From contig NC_079892.1 in NCBI RefSeq assembly GCF_024868665.1, forward strand, positions 10,924,251 through 10,988,250: a stretch of DNA of 64,000 nucleotides, written 5' to 3'. This stretch comes from Triplophysa rosa. Lineage: Eukaryota; Chordata; Actinopteri; Cypriniformes; Nemacheilidae. The notes below the pieces were generated by a model, which worked only from the letters and a program-made list of their open reading frames with translations, ran no database searches and was not told where the DNA came from. Positions 12,540-24,570 of this stretch are shown here, piece after piece. Position numbers and translations under genes: made by a program. Every line of letters begins with the position of its first letter. Position 1 is the stretch's first letter.

Positions 12540-13000
12540 ACTGTAAGACATTTAAATAAGAATGCACTAATGAATTCATATCCAAAGTGACTCAACATGA
12601 TTAATAGTTATGGGCATTGTTTAACCACTCTGGTCCACTGGCTCACTGTAATTGGTGAATAAAAAAATATAGAGAGTGGACCTGCGATATTAATAATTAG
12701 CTGGCTGAATCGTCACATGAAGAACAAAGTCTGCCCAAGCCCACACGATTTTAATCAAAGACTGGAAATGGGAGCTGATTATAATCTGCATTGAGAGTCA
12801 CGAGGGTGTTTGAAGAAAACGGCACGCCCGGATGTGAGGATAATTTGATTAAGCGCTTGCTGTACCTGAAGGGACGGAGTTTCTGTCTTATTTTCCCTTT
12901 ATTTACTGGATTAGGCGCTGCTTCTTAATCATATATGAATAATCAAGTACATTGAGTGACGCTAATTCAAAACCCGCCTTATCTTTCCGATCAGCCCGGT
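12540..13000. promoter_or_regulatory. Candidate conserved non-coding block rich in homeodomain-type motifs
   Basis: A repeat-poor segment with several TAAT or ATTA cores (for example gattaatagt near 12600 and taataattag near 12692). It lies in rora intron 1. This is inference from composition and motif clustering. AT-rich DNA contains TAAT often, so confidence is low. Confidence 0.25.
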
Positions 13001-15109
13001 TTTTATTTGTTGGGGGACCCGGAATTGTTTTAACAGGAGACGGATGAGCAGCCAGTTAACTCAGCCATTTGAATGTGCGTTAAGACGAGTCAAAATCAAT
13101 TATACGCAGAAATGACTGAATAAATGAAAATTACATGCATGAAACACATCCGGGGCTGTTCGCAGTAAAAATGAAATTTGATGCAAGTGCGAAGAATGGA
13201 TGCGCGCTTAACCCATGAGACATAGAGATAGAACGGACGCCGATTAAAATAAACGTACGTGTGAATTACGAGACAGACTTTGTGACTTAAACGACTCGGA
13301 ATTCACATACAACTAGACAGACAGAAACACGTATAAACTCGAGGGAGTGAGAAAATGTAAAGTCAAGTTCAGGAAACGGCCTACTTTTTCAAGTCTCTCC
13401 TGTGTCTCCCAACTTGCTTTTATGAGCATGGTAAACACATCTTGTGGGGGGAAATTTTGAGATGAAAAGCAGACAACATTGCACAACGTCCATTAAAAAA
13501 AAGGACGATGAACAAGTGGAAACAGAGACGATTACTTTTGGGATAATGTAGAATTCTGCTCACAGTCTAAGGTAGGGATCATTTAGAGTTCAGCTAAGAC
13601 CAGCTTGAATCGTAGATTTGGCAACTGCGAAAGAAAACAAAAGAAAAACGACTAAAATATAGACTTTCAATAACATTTTACGGTTTTACACAACAAATTC
13701 TGAGCTTTTCAACATCGCTGATGAAGTTTGACACAGCAGAGCTGTTTTTTTTTTTTAAACGCCAAATGTATTTTGAGAATTACTAGGTGGTAATCTTCAC
13801 ACTCTTCCTGACAAGTAACGTATGTTGAACTATATAAGAATGCATCAGTTTTCACAAAACAGTACACACTCTGATGACAAGGTGAGATTGAGATTTTCTT
13901 TTAGCATTTGAACATTTAAGTTAATGTGCATCTAAACTTACACCTTAAACAGGCTCATGACTTGTTAGGGCCTATGAAAACCCCGTTGGGAGAACCATCA
14001 TCCTTCAACGTCTCCTGCGTTGCCCCCTAAATTTCCAGGCCCCGCTCCTCATCGGCCCACCACAGGCCTAGCTAGGTCACAGCACCCCCAAAAGTAAATT
14101 TAGACTTCTTTAGAAGTCTTCCCATAATGCATCTGGAGGACATTAATTAATTACTATTTAAACCGTCTCAGATACTGACTTCTGTAAATGGGACGTAGAT
14201 CTGAGATGTCACCCGACCGCTGGAAACGTCGCATCAAAAGCTGGTGCTCGGTGACAGCTGAGGGCATATTTGCCAGCCCCAGTTTGGCCACTGGTGACTT
14301 GAACTCCAAAATAAACTCTCCCGCTGGAGCGAAACTTTCGAATATAGTTCAAAGAGGCTAAACTTCATCTAATGTGGATGCCACAACATTAATTATCCAT
14401 GAATGATCAATATGGAGATGTGGGACATGGTCCTTGGTTCCAGAAAACTTTTACCCAAGGTAGCTTAAATCGTGAAGTAAACTGACAAGACACACCAAAT
14501 ATATGCAGATAGTGAGGAACTTCTAGAAACTTTTTAAGACCTAGTTTTCTGAACAGCACGACAACTTCGAAAGCGTAGAAATGTTGTGTAGAATGCGTGC
14601 AACAAATGTCTTCGCCAGGAAGTAGACAGACTGAGATGTTCATGAAACCTGTTTAACGTGAAAAAGAATACACCGAATTGAATGCATTGACTTTTTCAAA
14701 AAAGGACCGAATGGACAACACAGACTGCAAGTAAAAGCGAGTCATGATATCAACAGATTTACGATATCTTCACTGCAAATGTGATTTTGTAATGTGTGAC
14801 TAGACACCAGTGGACTTTGAGTTTAGCTACACAACAATCATTTCATGTGAATGTGCTCAAATGGATTTCAGTGGTTTTATGAGATATTGATTGTTCCCAC
14901 AATACGCGTGTCGTTCTGCACGGTTTATCTTATATAATCCACATCAGTGATCAGTCCTTCAAACCAGTGCATTTTGGTCTATTTGGAGGAGAGAGTTAAC
15001 TGCTCAATTATAACAGATCACACATTAAATACATTAATGATTTAGCCTAACCCTGTGAGCAAACACATTGTGCAGACACCCATCTTAAACCGCACCAGGG
15101 TGTGAGACA

Positions 15110-15290
15110 TCACACCTCTGATGATCAACAGCACGAAGGGGGGAAGCCATCATTATGTCAGAGGAAGTCCGCCAAACAGTGATCCTCATCTTGGGTCTTC
15201 TCTCCAGGATGCTGGCCTGACTACTGGTTGCCATCAATTTGGCCTTTCTCACCAGCTGAGATCAGCAGTCCATTATTGAGGGAATCATAT
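15110..15290. promoter_or_regulatory. Repeat-poor block, candidate regulatory element
   Basis: A GC-balanced stretch between AT-rich flanks with no terminal repeats and no plausible open frame. Nothing more can be said from sequence alone. Confidence 0.2.
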
Positions 15291-15429
15291 CATTTTAAAA
15301 TACTGTATGTGTGGGTCTAATTTCACCCAAAAATGTAAAGAAATAAGAATTTTACATTAGGATGTTTTAAATGACCAATAAGGGCCATTCAATTCTAATT
15401 GCTGTGATGTACACTGTAAAACTGTATTA

Positions 15430-15580
15430 CGCCGTGTCTACACTGGACGTGACATACGGCTTGTTCTTAATGGGTTTGTCGTGTCGCGTTGTGCCGCATC
15501 AAGTGTGGACAGAATTGAAAATTATAATGGGATCTATTGTCGTTTGTCGTGTCACGCTGCGTCTAGTGTAGACACATTTT
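15430..15580. mobile_element. Short MITE with GTGTCTACACT inverted ends
   Basis: GTGTCTACACT at 15434-15444 is matched by the exact inverted copy AGTGTAGACAC at 15565-15575, with further similarity inward (ggacgtgaca against gacgc and gtgacac). The internal gtgtcgcgttgtgccgcat is CpG-rich, typical of young DNA elements. Confidence 0.6.
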
Positions 15581-16155
15581 TTAAATGCAGAAAAAAGTTA
15601 AATTACAGAAATAAATTGAAAAATGAACAGTTACAGTTTACAGGTAGATATGATGGAAAGATGATTAATATCGTGTAATTTTACTTTAAGAAAAATGCAT
15701 TTTACATTTTTCTGGTGCCTTGGCTGCCGGAATATTCGTTTTTATGGGTATTTATTACAATGTAATTAGAATTTAGAAAAAAGTGCTAAATTGTCATGAA
15801 AACAGAAAATACAAACAAAATAGAAACGTAATTAAATTCTATATTTAAATCATTTCCTATTCAAGTAATATTAATACATTACAGAAGTATTTTTGTACTG
15901 CCATTGTGCTGAATTGTTCAATTTAAATTACATTACTTATTTTAGTCATTTTTGTATTTTAATACAGTACGAAAGTTGTTGTATTGCATTTATAAAGACT
16001 CCACTGCTTCTCACATTATCGATATCTTTGTGTTTCCATGAGATCCCTTTTCCTTCACTACAAAACAAATCACGATTTGAGGAGACGACTGTTTCTAGAT
16101 AAGCACAAAAAGACGACTTCCTATACAAGCATGTTGAAAGGCCGGGAAATCCTAA

Positions 16156-16364
16156 GGCCCAATTCACATTTCACGTCTTTTCCACACGCATATTCGTTAT
16201 TTTAAATGTAGACGAGCGGCAGGTGCACATTTTTCTAGGCGCGTCGGCACCGCATCGAAATGTAAATGGTTCAACTTTTCGGAGTGCCGCGTGTCATTTG
16301 AAGAGAGAAAGAGGCGCAGCTCGCGTTTTCCGCACTGTTTTAGACGCGAAATGTGAATCGGGCC
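16156..16364. mobile_element. Harbinger-like MITE with TAA target duplication
   Basis: Termini GGCCCAATTCACATTTC (16156) and, inverted, GGCCCGATTCACATTTC (ending 16364) differ at one of 17 positions. TAA lies immediately outside both ends (16153-16155 and 16365-16367), the 3-bp TWA duplication typical of PIF/Harbinger elements. 209 bp, no coding capacity. Confidence 0.8.
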
Positions 16365-16559
16365 TAATGCGGGCATTCGAGAATGTCACAGACTCACAGC
16401 GTTGGCTGTCAGATAAAGCTGCACTCCACCTCTGGGCCTCGGTAGGCTGTTTTTTGTACCGCTCCTCTACAGCCCATCCATCTTCTGACATCAGCGGGTA
16501 AACATACACCACCACCCCAGCCCACAACCTTCGAGAGGAACAGCACTGGCTGCAGTGCT

Positions 16560-17200
16560 ACAAGTCTGGGGCCTGTACCACGCTAGAATTTTCAGCAGCA
16601 CTTCGCTGGCAGGCCAACAAAAACAACAGCCACGGCCAGACCTCCATTAAGAGGTGTCTGGTCCATTTAAGCATCATGGAACGGCATATCTTTGCCCTGC
16701 CAGAGGTAAGCAATCCTGTTAAAATCCATGTAACGCTGAATGAGTTAATTGGTACTTTCAGCTTAAGCATATTGGGTGGTCCGACATTAAAAACCGGTGT
16801 TATTGCACAATATCTGTTGCACTAATTGCAGAATAAAAAGGCTCAGCTTGGCTCATTCAGCCGCTAAAATATTCCCCCCCGCTGGAGGGAGTCAATCAGC
16901 ACGCCGCCAGGTGACAGATTTTACGATCTCGCCCTGACACCGAGGCTGGGAGCAAGCAAAATATTGTTGTCTACCATGCCAACTAATAAGTAATTATCGG
17001 CTAGTCCTTCACAGATGGCAGACCCCACAGTCATTCCGCTGTCTTCCAATAACACAGAAATTAAGTTAAGACGCTGCTCTGCACTGCACATGTGCATCCG
17101 CAATGCGAGCGGCCCAAACCTACACGAGTGAATGCACTGCCTAATAGTTAACAGGATGGAGCCCATTAAACTGAGCTCATGACATTGCAAATCTACTCAA
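16560..17200. promoter_or_regulatory. Candidate conserved non-coding element in rora intron 1
   Basis: A long repeat-free block of balanced composition in an otherwise repeat-dense intron. It includes gttaattggtac, actaattgcag and taagtaattatcgg homeodomain-type motifs. The minus-strand open frames (16558-16770 and 16921-17190) have no recognisable domain. A regulatory role is inferred only. Confidence 0.35.
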
Positions 17201-17235
17201 GCTTGATGGATGTAAAGCTCTTGTTATGTGATTTG

Positions 17236-17238
<3 letters not shown>

Positions 17239-17266
<28 letters not shown>
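17239..17266 (+). repeat. CA dinucleotide microsatellite
   Basis: Uninterrupted CA repeat of about 28 bases. Confidence 0.9.
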
Positions 17267-17269
<3 letters not shown>

Positions 17270-18021
17270 TTATTGCAGAGGTGTGCAACAGACACTGCTA
17301 GTAAGGGGTTGGAAAAGAAAGCTTTTGCTTAGAGTTACTTCAACCTGAATGATCAACCACTTTTCTTCCGGATCTTATAGGATCTTTAAAAAAAAGTTGA
17401 CCCAAAAATGAACATCTTGTGTTTCTTTTTGGTGGAACACAAGAGCATTTCTCAAAATCCCTCAAGCAGCTCTTTTCCATACAACCACATTCATTGTAAT
17501 GTACTGTATATAAAAGTGACAATAGACGGTTTCAAAGCAACAACATAAACAAACTTTACTGCGCATTCGCGCTTTTGTGGCCCTAATGTAACTTCCGCTA
17601 CACATCCGTAAAGAATAGAGTTTCTGCAGATTATTTCTGATAACAAGCAAAAGAAATCGAAAAGGACCGTTACGTGGCAAAACTTGCCTCTCCAATAATT
17701 TTAATTTAGACTGCGATACCAAACTCACCCACTAGATATCAATGTCCCATACCGTTTCTTTATGCGACAAAGTTACACGACCCATTTAACAAATAATTTA
17801 TTTAATAAAATGAACACAACAAAATTCAACAAGTTGTTTATTTAATACAACTATTATACAATAAAATAATAAATAAATAAATAGTTATATAATATTATAA
17901 TATATAATATAAATACATATATTTGGTCTGGCCACTAGCAAACACAAACACAAAAAAAACAAACACAGACTGGAAGTTAACTTCGGACCAGGTGCGTGCG
18001 TCCGATGAAACGTCTATAAAA

Positions 18022-18029
18022 GTACAGTG
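18022..18029 (+). repeat. Left 8-bp target-site duplication (GTACAGTG)
   Basis: Identical to 19242-19249. The pair brackets the hAT element exactly. Confidence 0.9.
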
Positions 18030-19241
18030 TAGGGATGGGCGATATGGCCCTAAAACTCTATCAAGATAATTTCTGGTATTTGTTGTGATAACGATAAAAA
18101 TGACGATATATCCATAACACCATCCACCGCTGTTTTTTGCATCAAGTGATAGTAGCTGCATGTAGTCTAGACCCTCAGAAAAACAAATATTATCAAAAAG
18201 TAAAACGTACCCCAAATCAAACAGCTCCTAAAATATACCTACAGTATTTTTGTAAATATAAAATATAATAGTGAGATTCGACTTCAAAAGGTTGTAGTAA
18301 AGAAAAGTTAAATGAACTAAAGCTCAATAAACACATCATGTCATACCTAAAACTGTATATATTCTATTGTTGGGTGGAAACGATCGATCGCATCACGCTG
18401 TCAATCACTCTCTCTTGAACTGTGTGAACCTTCTCTTCTCACAGCAACATACACTGAATCTGTCTATGACTCACGCTACAGAAAGAGAACAGAAAAATGC
18501 GGTGTAGCGAGGAAGGCGGGGCGAGAGCCGTGGGGCGGGTAAGGCGGGGCCGGCGGCGTAAGTGGCAACGAGTGTCAGCTTTACGCCGCTGGCCCCGCCT
18601 TACCCGCCCCACGACTCTCGTCCCGCCTTCCTCGCTACATGCGGATAAAAGAAATCTAATTAAATAATCTACGCTGTCATGCGCTCATAAACGTGTTTAA
18701 AATAACGTAATACAAACTTTCATTTGTTCTGTATGTAAACAGGCAGCAGTGCTGTGAACGCTGTGTCGCTATGAAAGCACATGTGAGCGTGAGCTGTGCA
18801 CGGGACGCTCCGTTCATCCTGTATATAACAGGCAAGAAATCGTATTAAACAATTAGCGCACACTCGCATAACATCTAACGAATGTTTAAATAAATACTTT
18901 TAGCCAAACTAAATGTTGTGGTGTAACGTATTATGACTATCAACGAATACTTAACAAACGAATTAAATAAAACGAAAGTGAAACTAAACATTAACTCGGA
19001 TGCATCTACAGTGCCAACCTAAACGAGATTTAGAGCTCGTCTTTTAGTGCAAACTCTTTCTCAGCTTCACGTCCGCCCTCCGCTATACCCATTTTCGCTT
19101 CACATATGAGCTTTGAATGGGTCTCACAAAGAAATACGTCATCAACTAGAATTTATCGTTTATATCGCGGGAAGACTAATTCCTATCGTTTGGGGAATTT
19201 CTACCGGTATATCGCAAACGATATAACATCGCCCATCCCTA
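18030..19241. mobile_element. hAT-superfamily non-autonomous transposon, 1212 bp, with intact ends
   Basis: The inverted termini are tagggatgggcgat on both sides (exact for 14 bases), fitting the hAT terminal pattern YARNG. Perfect 8-bp duplications GTACAGTG flank it, the hAT length. There is no open frame resembling a hAT transposase, so it depended on a partner. Inside are AT-rich arms and a GC-rich 58-base-arm hairpin (18504-18638). Clean termini and identical duplications suggest a fairly recent insertion in rora intron 1. Confidence 0.93.
18504..18638. repeat. GC-rich inverted repeat inside the hAT element
   Basis: Arms at 18504-18561 and 18581-18638 are near-perfect inverted copies (58 bases each) around a 19-base loop. 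They contain gtagcgaggaaggcggggcg and several GGGGCGGG and GGCGGGG motifs (GC-box like). It is far richer in G and C than the rest of the element. Confidence 0.9.
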
Positions 19242-19249
19242 GTACAGTG
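19242..19249 (+). repeat. Right 8-bp target-site duplication (GTACAGTG)
   Basis: Identical to 18022-18029. Confidence 0.9.
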
Positions 19250-20339
19250 TATAACTTGTTGCAACCCTCTGGCAATTTATGCATGCTTTTACTTTTTTAA
19301 TAAATTATAAAAATATGAATATTATAAAATAATATATTATTAACAGTTTGTTTTCTAAATTGTTGTAGTCACACCACAGGACACATGAACGGTTTCTTTG
19401 TCAACTACCCAGATACATTCATAATAAAAGTAATAAGTATTAAAGTGTGTGTGAAAAGACAAATAATATTTTGAACGTATTTAGCTAAGTAAAAAAACAC
19501 ATAAGAACGCTAAATTCAAATATACACACTGATAAACTCAAATTGACACTCACGTGTTTCATGACAAAATATACAGAACACAATCTCACGGCAAAAACGT
19601 AACTATGTGGCTAATTTGGGCGAATTCGTTTGATCTCATTCATACATTTTAGTACGATTTGCTTTCGTGCCAGTGATTGTATTGTAGCTTCAGTATTGCT
19701 TTTTTTCTAGTAATCGTACATTTTTGTACAACGTACAAATTCACACAAATAAGCCACTTTGTAAAATAGTTACGAATTCCCCATTGGGTCTCAATTTAAA
19801 TGTAAGAAAAAAGCGAAAAAGTTATTTTAATTTGTTCATTTGTTTTCAAGAAAGGAAGGGACGGCATGAGAATTAATAAATTATATTAAAATAAAATATA
19901 ATTCAAAAATATGCATTAGAATGTAATATAATTGTCTTTCTGAATGACCTATAATCTTCAAAAATATATTTTCCTTTTATAGTGGCCATCTCTGTTTAGT
20001 TTCAAGAAAAAGAGCAACATACATTTTGAACAACATGAGGGTGACCTTTTTTAGGGTAAACTATTCTATTAACCTGTTAAAACCATAAGTAAAAAGCTGC
20101 ACTAACATAATCATAAACTCTGATAGTTTCAAGACAGATTTTTTTTACTCTCTTAATACACATCACTAGTCTTATTGTGCATGGTTTATCAGCGCATGTC
20201 ACTCCAAAGAAAAATCACTTTCATGTTGATGTCAAGACACAGCGTTTGAAGCGAATGCCTTCATTACATCCAAAGCTCTTAAGCTACAACACACAAGCCT
20301 GAACCTTCATCGCTAAAAAAACAGGCCATTAATATTGTT

Positions 20340-20590
20340 TTCAAACATTCTCTTTGAGCGCTGGAAGATGCCACGTGTCGGTAACACTACCCACTCCAAG
20401 TGATTTAAGCAATTGCGTGGCCTCTTGTCTGACCCTCTGTTATCCTACAAAAGCCCTCCCTGAAATAAGATGTCAAGTGTCAGCGCCTGAGGTTAAAATA
20501 TCAAGTGCCAGTTCTCTGCTTTGCCTTTCAACCTCCCGGAAGGTCAAATCTGATGTCTGACCTACTCTGAGCTCCTTTGTGAATGTGTTC
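20340..20590. promoter_or_regulatory. Repeat-poor intronic block, candidate regulatory element
   Basis: Balanced composition between AT-rich flanks, with AAGGTCAAA (around 20540), a nuclear-receptor-type half-site. There is no coding signal. Low-confidence inference. Confidence 0.2.
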
Positions 20591-21131
20591 AAGCACAGGC
20601 AAAAATAAATGCAAGCGAAAAAGTGAAAGAGAGAAAGAAAGGTCAGAGCCCGGTATGGTCAAAAAGACAGAGTGGGCATTGTGTATAAAAAGTGAAAATG
20701 GAAAATTTGCTCCTTACTAAATGTCTTCACGTCCAGATGTTGGTTTTTGTGGACAAACTTAAATACAGTGTCTGAATGATGCACTGTAATTTAGAGAATG
20801 CTTCAGATGTTTGACACTGAAAAAATGAAGCCTTTCTTGACTTGAATCCTTTTAGATGTGTGCAATAAACCCAGCATATATGCATGTTTTTAAATAGGAC
20901 TATAGACATTTATTAAATTCCTTACATTTCATGCAAACCATATGATTTAAAACGAATTTACTGTGTTATCAACACATCAATTAAATTCTATCCATGAGTA
21001 TTATATAACACCTACAAAAATGTACTAAAAGAGATACACGTCCAGGCAATGGGTGTGGACAAACTCTTGTCTGGGATTTGTTTCATAGGTTTGAACACGC
21101 AAGCAAAATTAGTATCAAATGAGTCAAATGG

Positions 21132-22061
21132 ATGACATTTACCGGGCAAGTTACCATATTTGGTAACTTAATCGACCAATCTCAACGGCGTTTCCATGCC
21201 TCTCCGTGAGCTTGTGTAAGCGCATGGATGTCTCCCAGTCAATCAATAGAGATCAGTCTACGTCACAAATAGTGACATCATGGCATGTGACCAATCAGGA
21301 GTTGCCGGGGGCATTTCAAACTTCAGCGTAATTCCGGAATTGTGAAACACGGATCTGCGCTCCTACCTACTACCACAAATACATAAACATAATCAAAACG
21401 AACAATGTTAAGTTAATGAAACTAACACGTTATATGGTTGAGAAGTCGTATTTAATGTTGAGATAGATGTTGTTCAGGTAAATGACAAAGTGTCTATTTT
21501 TAGACATACGCCCGATAAGTTTAGTAAGTCGTACTTTTACTAATAATGCATTATAACATATGGCAAATAGCATCTATTTATGCATTGAATGTTGCCACAG
21601 GTTTGTAAAACATTATACAGTGATCCAGTTGGAAACTTATTACAGTTTGTATTATACCTAAATGGCATATATTTGTGTTTATTTTTACTGTGAGCCTTAT
21701 TCCTGCTAAAATAAGTGGCACCAGCAGTACTCAGTGCTATTTTTCACTTTTTGTTATATATTTACACATTTTTATGTCAATATTCTTTGATTTCAGTAGA
21801 TCTGCACTTCACTGTCACGGTTTTGAGTGTGTGTTTGTGTTCCCAAATGTTCCTAAGTAAAAGACAAAATGTTCCTAAGTAAAAGAAAAAATGTTCCTAA
21901 ATAAAAGAAAATAAATAAATACATATTCTATGAAGATAATATATGTTTTGTGCATTTATTTATATTTTATAAATGTGTCTTATATTTTTAAATATATAAA
22001 CGTTTTGGGGAAAAAATGACCATAGACCGGCGAGGAACCATATATGGTAACTTCATTGACC
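21132..22061. mobile_element. Unclassified element bracketed by imperfect direct repeats
   Basis: A 46-base segment at 21132-21177 is repeated in the same orientation at 22016-22061. Both start ATGAC, contain ACCATAT then TGGTAACTT, and end GACC. The interior includes two GACCAATC boxes and a CRE-like acgtcac near 21262. It also has a 26-base unit (aaaatgttcctaagtaaaag) repeated three times at 21840-21915. The direct rather than inverted ends make the class unclear. Confidence 0.45.
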
Positions 22062-24416
22062 TTGATTTTCAATATAAAAAAGTCACACAAGTTCAAAAGT
22101 CTTATAATAACCTCCAATAACACTCCAGGGTTGAAATTTGAATTTCTAATTATTTCAATGAGTGCCCTATAAAGGGTTAAGGTCAAATGACACTTCCATT
22201 CCATAAATGTTTTGAGTTTTGTGCGAAATGCTTGCAAATTATAAAAAAATGTACTTATATGAGAATTCAGTGGATGTACCCCTGTTCGGTCTGAACTCTC
22301 GAACTTCAATGATCCAATACCTATCTTAAATAAAATGTGCCAAAGACATATTTCAATTAAGAAACAAAGTACTAATATTGCTTTACATAAATGTAACCGG
22401 TCATTCTAAATCTTCAAAAGCCTCCGTTTTATTCCCTTTTCACTTGAGATCAAAGTAATGCGGTGTGCTTCATTTCAGAGAGAAAAGCGCTTCATTCATC
22501 CCAGCGCTGAGATTGCCTCCGACACCCACGATCACAGCCAATGTAGCGAAAGTGCAAAATAAACTTACTGCACATACCACAAGCAAAACCACAAACTGCT
22601 CGTGGTAAACTAATTATAAACTAGTTTCACGTGTGGTGTCCTACTGTGCGTAATTATGGAGATCTGACTAGACCACACTTTAAAAAGGGGTTTAGCAGGC
22701 AAAATATGATTAACTGTCACAGCTGGTGAAACGTGCACTTGAGCGTGGTACTGATATTTACCTTGCCCAAATAAATATATCTGAAATCAGCAAGCATACA
22801 CATTTCTCAAAACAACTTATATACAATAACAATCTAGAAAATATTATTGTTTTTTATTACAAAAATTATTTGTTTGTGGCAAAATGACAATCTCAGCCTT
22901 ATTTTTTTAAATTTTTTTTGCACTCTGAGAGACCGGCACGCCACAGTCACTATTGACTTTGTTAGTGTTGCAAAACCTGTGAATGTCAAACACAGTCCCA
23001 CTAAACACTTTCACAGGGCCATTCACACAAGTGTTACATAACACGACTAAGGCGTGCTTTCTTTTCCTTTTCTCTTCCTTCTGTATGCACATCAGTCCAT
23101 AACTGTAAAGGGTGGGGGTGAATATAGGTCAGCAGGTTAGGAGTGTCTCAATGTCAGTCTCCTTCCTTAAAAACAAAAAAACGACCTGGGCTCCAACTTA
23201 CTTAAAAACTCCCATCCGTCCAGTGCCTCCCTATACCTGCCTGTTCTGACTGCTGTTACATAACTGAAGTGCTGGGAAAGTACCATGCTACAAAAGTGAC
23301 ACAAACCGCCTCGAACTGTGGCATCTGGCGACAAATGTGACGTGTCTATTGAAACGCGTAAGAATGAAAAAAGGTTGAACGGCTCTCTAATGATTTTCCC
23401 TCCTCTTGCGCGCTCGTCTCTGTTTATGGCAAAACTTGTTACATAACCAGCTTACATTCCGCGTTCACCATATCTGACTCTAAATATATCCCTCGGCACG
23501 ACACACAGTAACAAGCTGAACAAAGATTGCAACTGTTGCTTTACATTGCGGCGTTTCACTCGATAAACACATTTATCGTCTGTATATTTGCTGATATATT
23601 TTCCGCTGAACTTGGAGCCGAGTTGAATGGAGACAGCGGAGGGGGAGTGGCTAAAAGACTACTGTCTCTACTGTAAAACACGGACAACTCCAAAGCAGAC
23701 ACATTTCACATTAAAGTTAAAACTTAAATCAGTGCGTTTAATTCGCGAAGGTAATAATCACTATGAAATGTTTTCTGTATGAGCAAAAAACCCATTTTGT
23801 ACCGCATAGCAGCTCTCAAATCATGCAAGTAAAGGCATGCTGACAACCAATGAATGAAATATAAACAATACGATGAGTTTAAAATATCTTAAAACAAGCA
23901 TTTATTTAAGAAAAAGCACTGAACGTTTTGGGAATATTGCCATTGCCATCGCCACAGTCTCAGTTAAACAGTTCACTTAAGTTGGACTGAAGAAATGAGC
24001 GTACCATCAGTGCGCTTTTCATTTATACTGTATTATTGCGAACTATAATGCCCAGCAGAAGTAAACTTTCACGTTGCAATTATACGAATATTCAATGAAA
24101 GCGTTTCTTCTTAATTTTTTGTCTTCGGTGTCAATGCTGTCACATATCCACCATCAGCAACAATGGATGGATCTATAACCGCGTCTACGAAGAGCGACAA
24201 CAGCAACTCTAAAGCATTTTAAATTACATGTATCTCACAAATGCTTTTTATTCTCGTTTATTGCGCGATTTCCAATAAACAAGCGCAATGCAAATCCTGT
24301 TTTACGCACGGCGCGCCATCCAAGTTCATTTTGAAGCGAATTCACTTTGAAGTTTTGCGCATCATTATTACGGAGAATCCGTATCGTATCGATTCAAATG
24401 AATCACTGTCTCTTAC

Positions 24417-24570
24417 CTCTGTTGGTACTAGAGCAGCTCTGCCTGCGCACCGGGGCTTGGTGCTCAGCTTTGCGGAGGGTCTCCAGGTTTACCGGGGTTT
24501 CCCTGACCGGGGTAACCGGCTCCGAGACGCCGTTGCCCGGGTCGCTCGCTGGATCTGGAGGGGACTCCAT
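24417..24570 (-). CDS. rora: First coding exon of RORalpha (long, RORalpha1-type isoform), 51 codons plus one base
   Basis: This exon encodes the extreme N-terminus (A/B region) of retinoic-acid-receptor-related orphan receptor alpha, a nuclear receptor that activates ROR response elements in circadian, cerebellar, metabolic and immune gene control. Reading the minus strand from the ATG at 24570 gives MESPPDPASDPGNG, then RETPVNLETLRKAEH, then APVRRQSCSSTNR. This aligns with human RORA isoform 1, whose N-terminus contains RETPLNQESARK and APVRRQSYSSTSRG. The exon ends with G of a split Gly codon followed by GTAAGA (donor GT at 24416-24415), matching the phase-1 junction before ISVTKK in the human protein. 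The start was chosen by homology and a good context (A at -3, G at +4). The frame stays open upstream to an ATG at 24735, but that extension looks like 5' UTR. The fish segment is a few residues shorter than the human one. Only this exon is present, so the paralogue (roraa or rorab) is undecided. Confidence 0.92.

Larger units (their letters stand above)
1..24416 (-). other. rora: 5' part of rora intron 1
   Basis: The splice donor GTAAGAGACAG reads from 24416 downward on the minus strand, so all lower coordinates are intron 1 of the long isoform. The first intron of RORA is very large in mammals, and no zinc-finger exon (motif CKICGDKSSGIHYG) appears in any frame here, so the next exon lies beyond the left edge. 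I did not find the short first exon of the RORalpha4 isoform (which starts MMYFVI) in this stretch. The content is transposon remnants, simple repeats and repeat-poor blocks, listed separately. The intervals 1-1200, 5600-6300, 8150-9230, 10920-12100, 13000-15110 and 19250-20340 hold nothing I can name. Confidence 0.85.
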
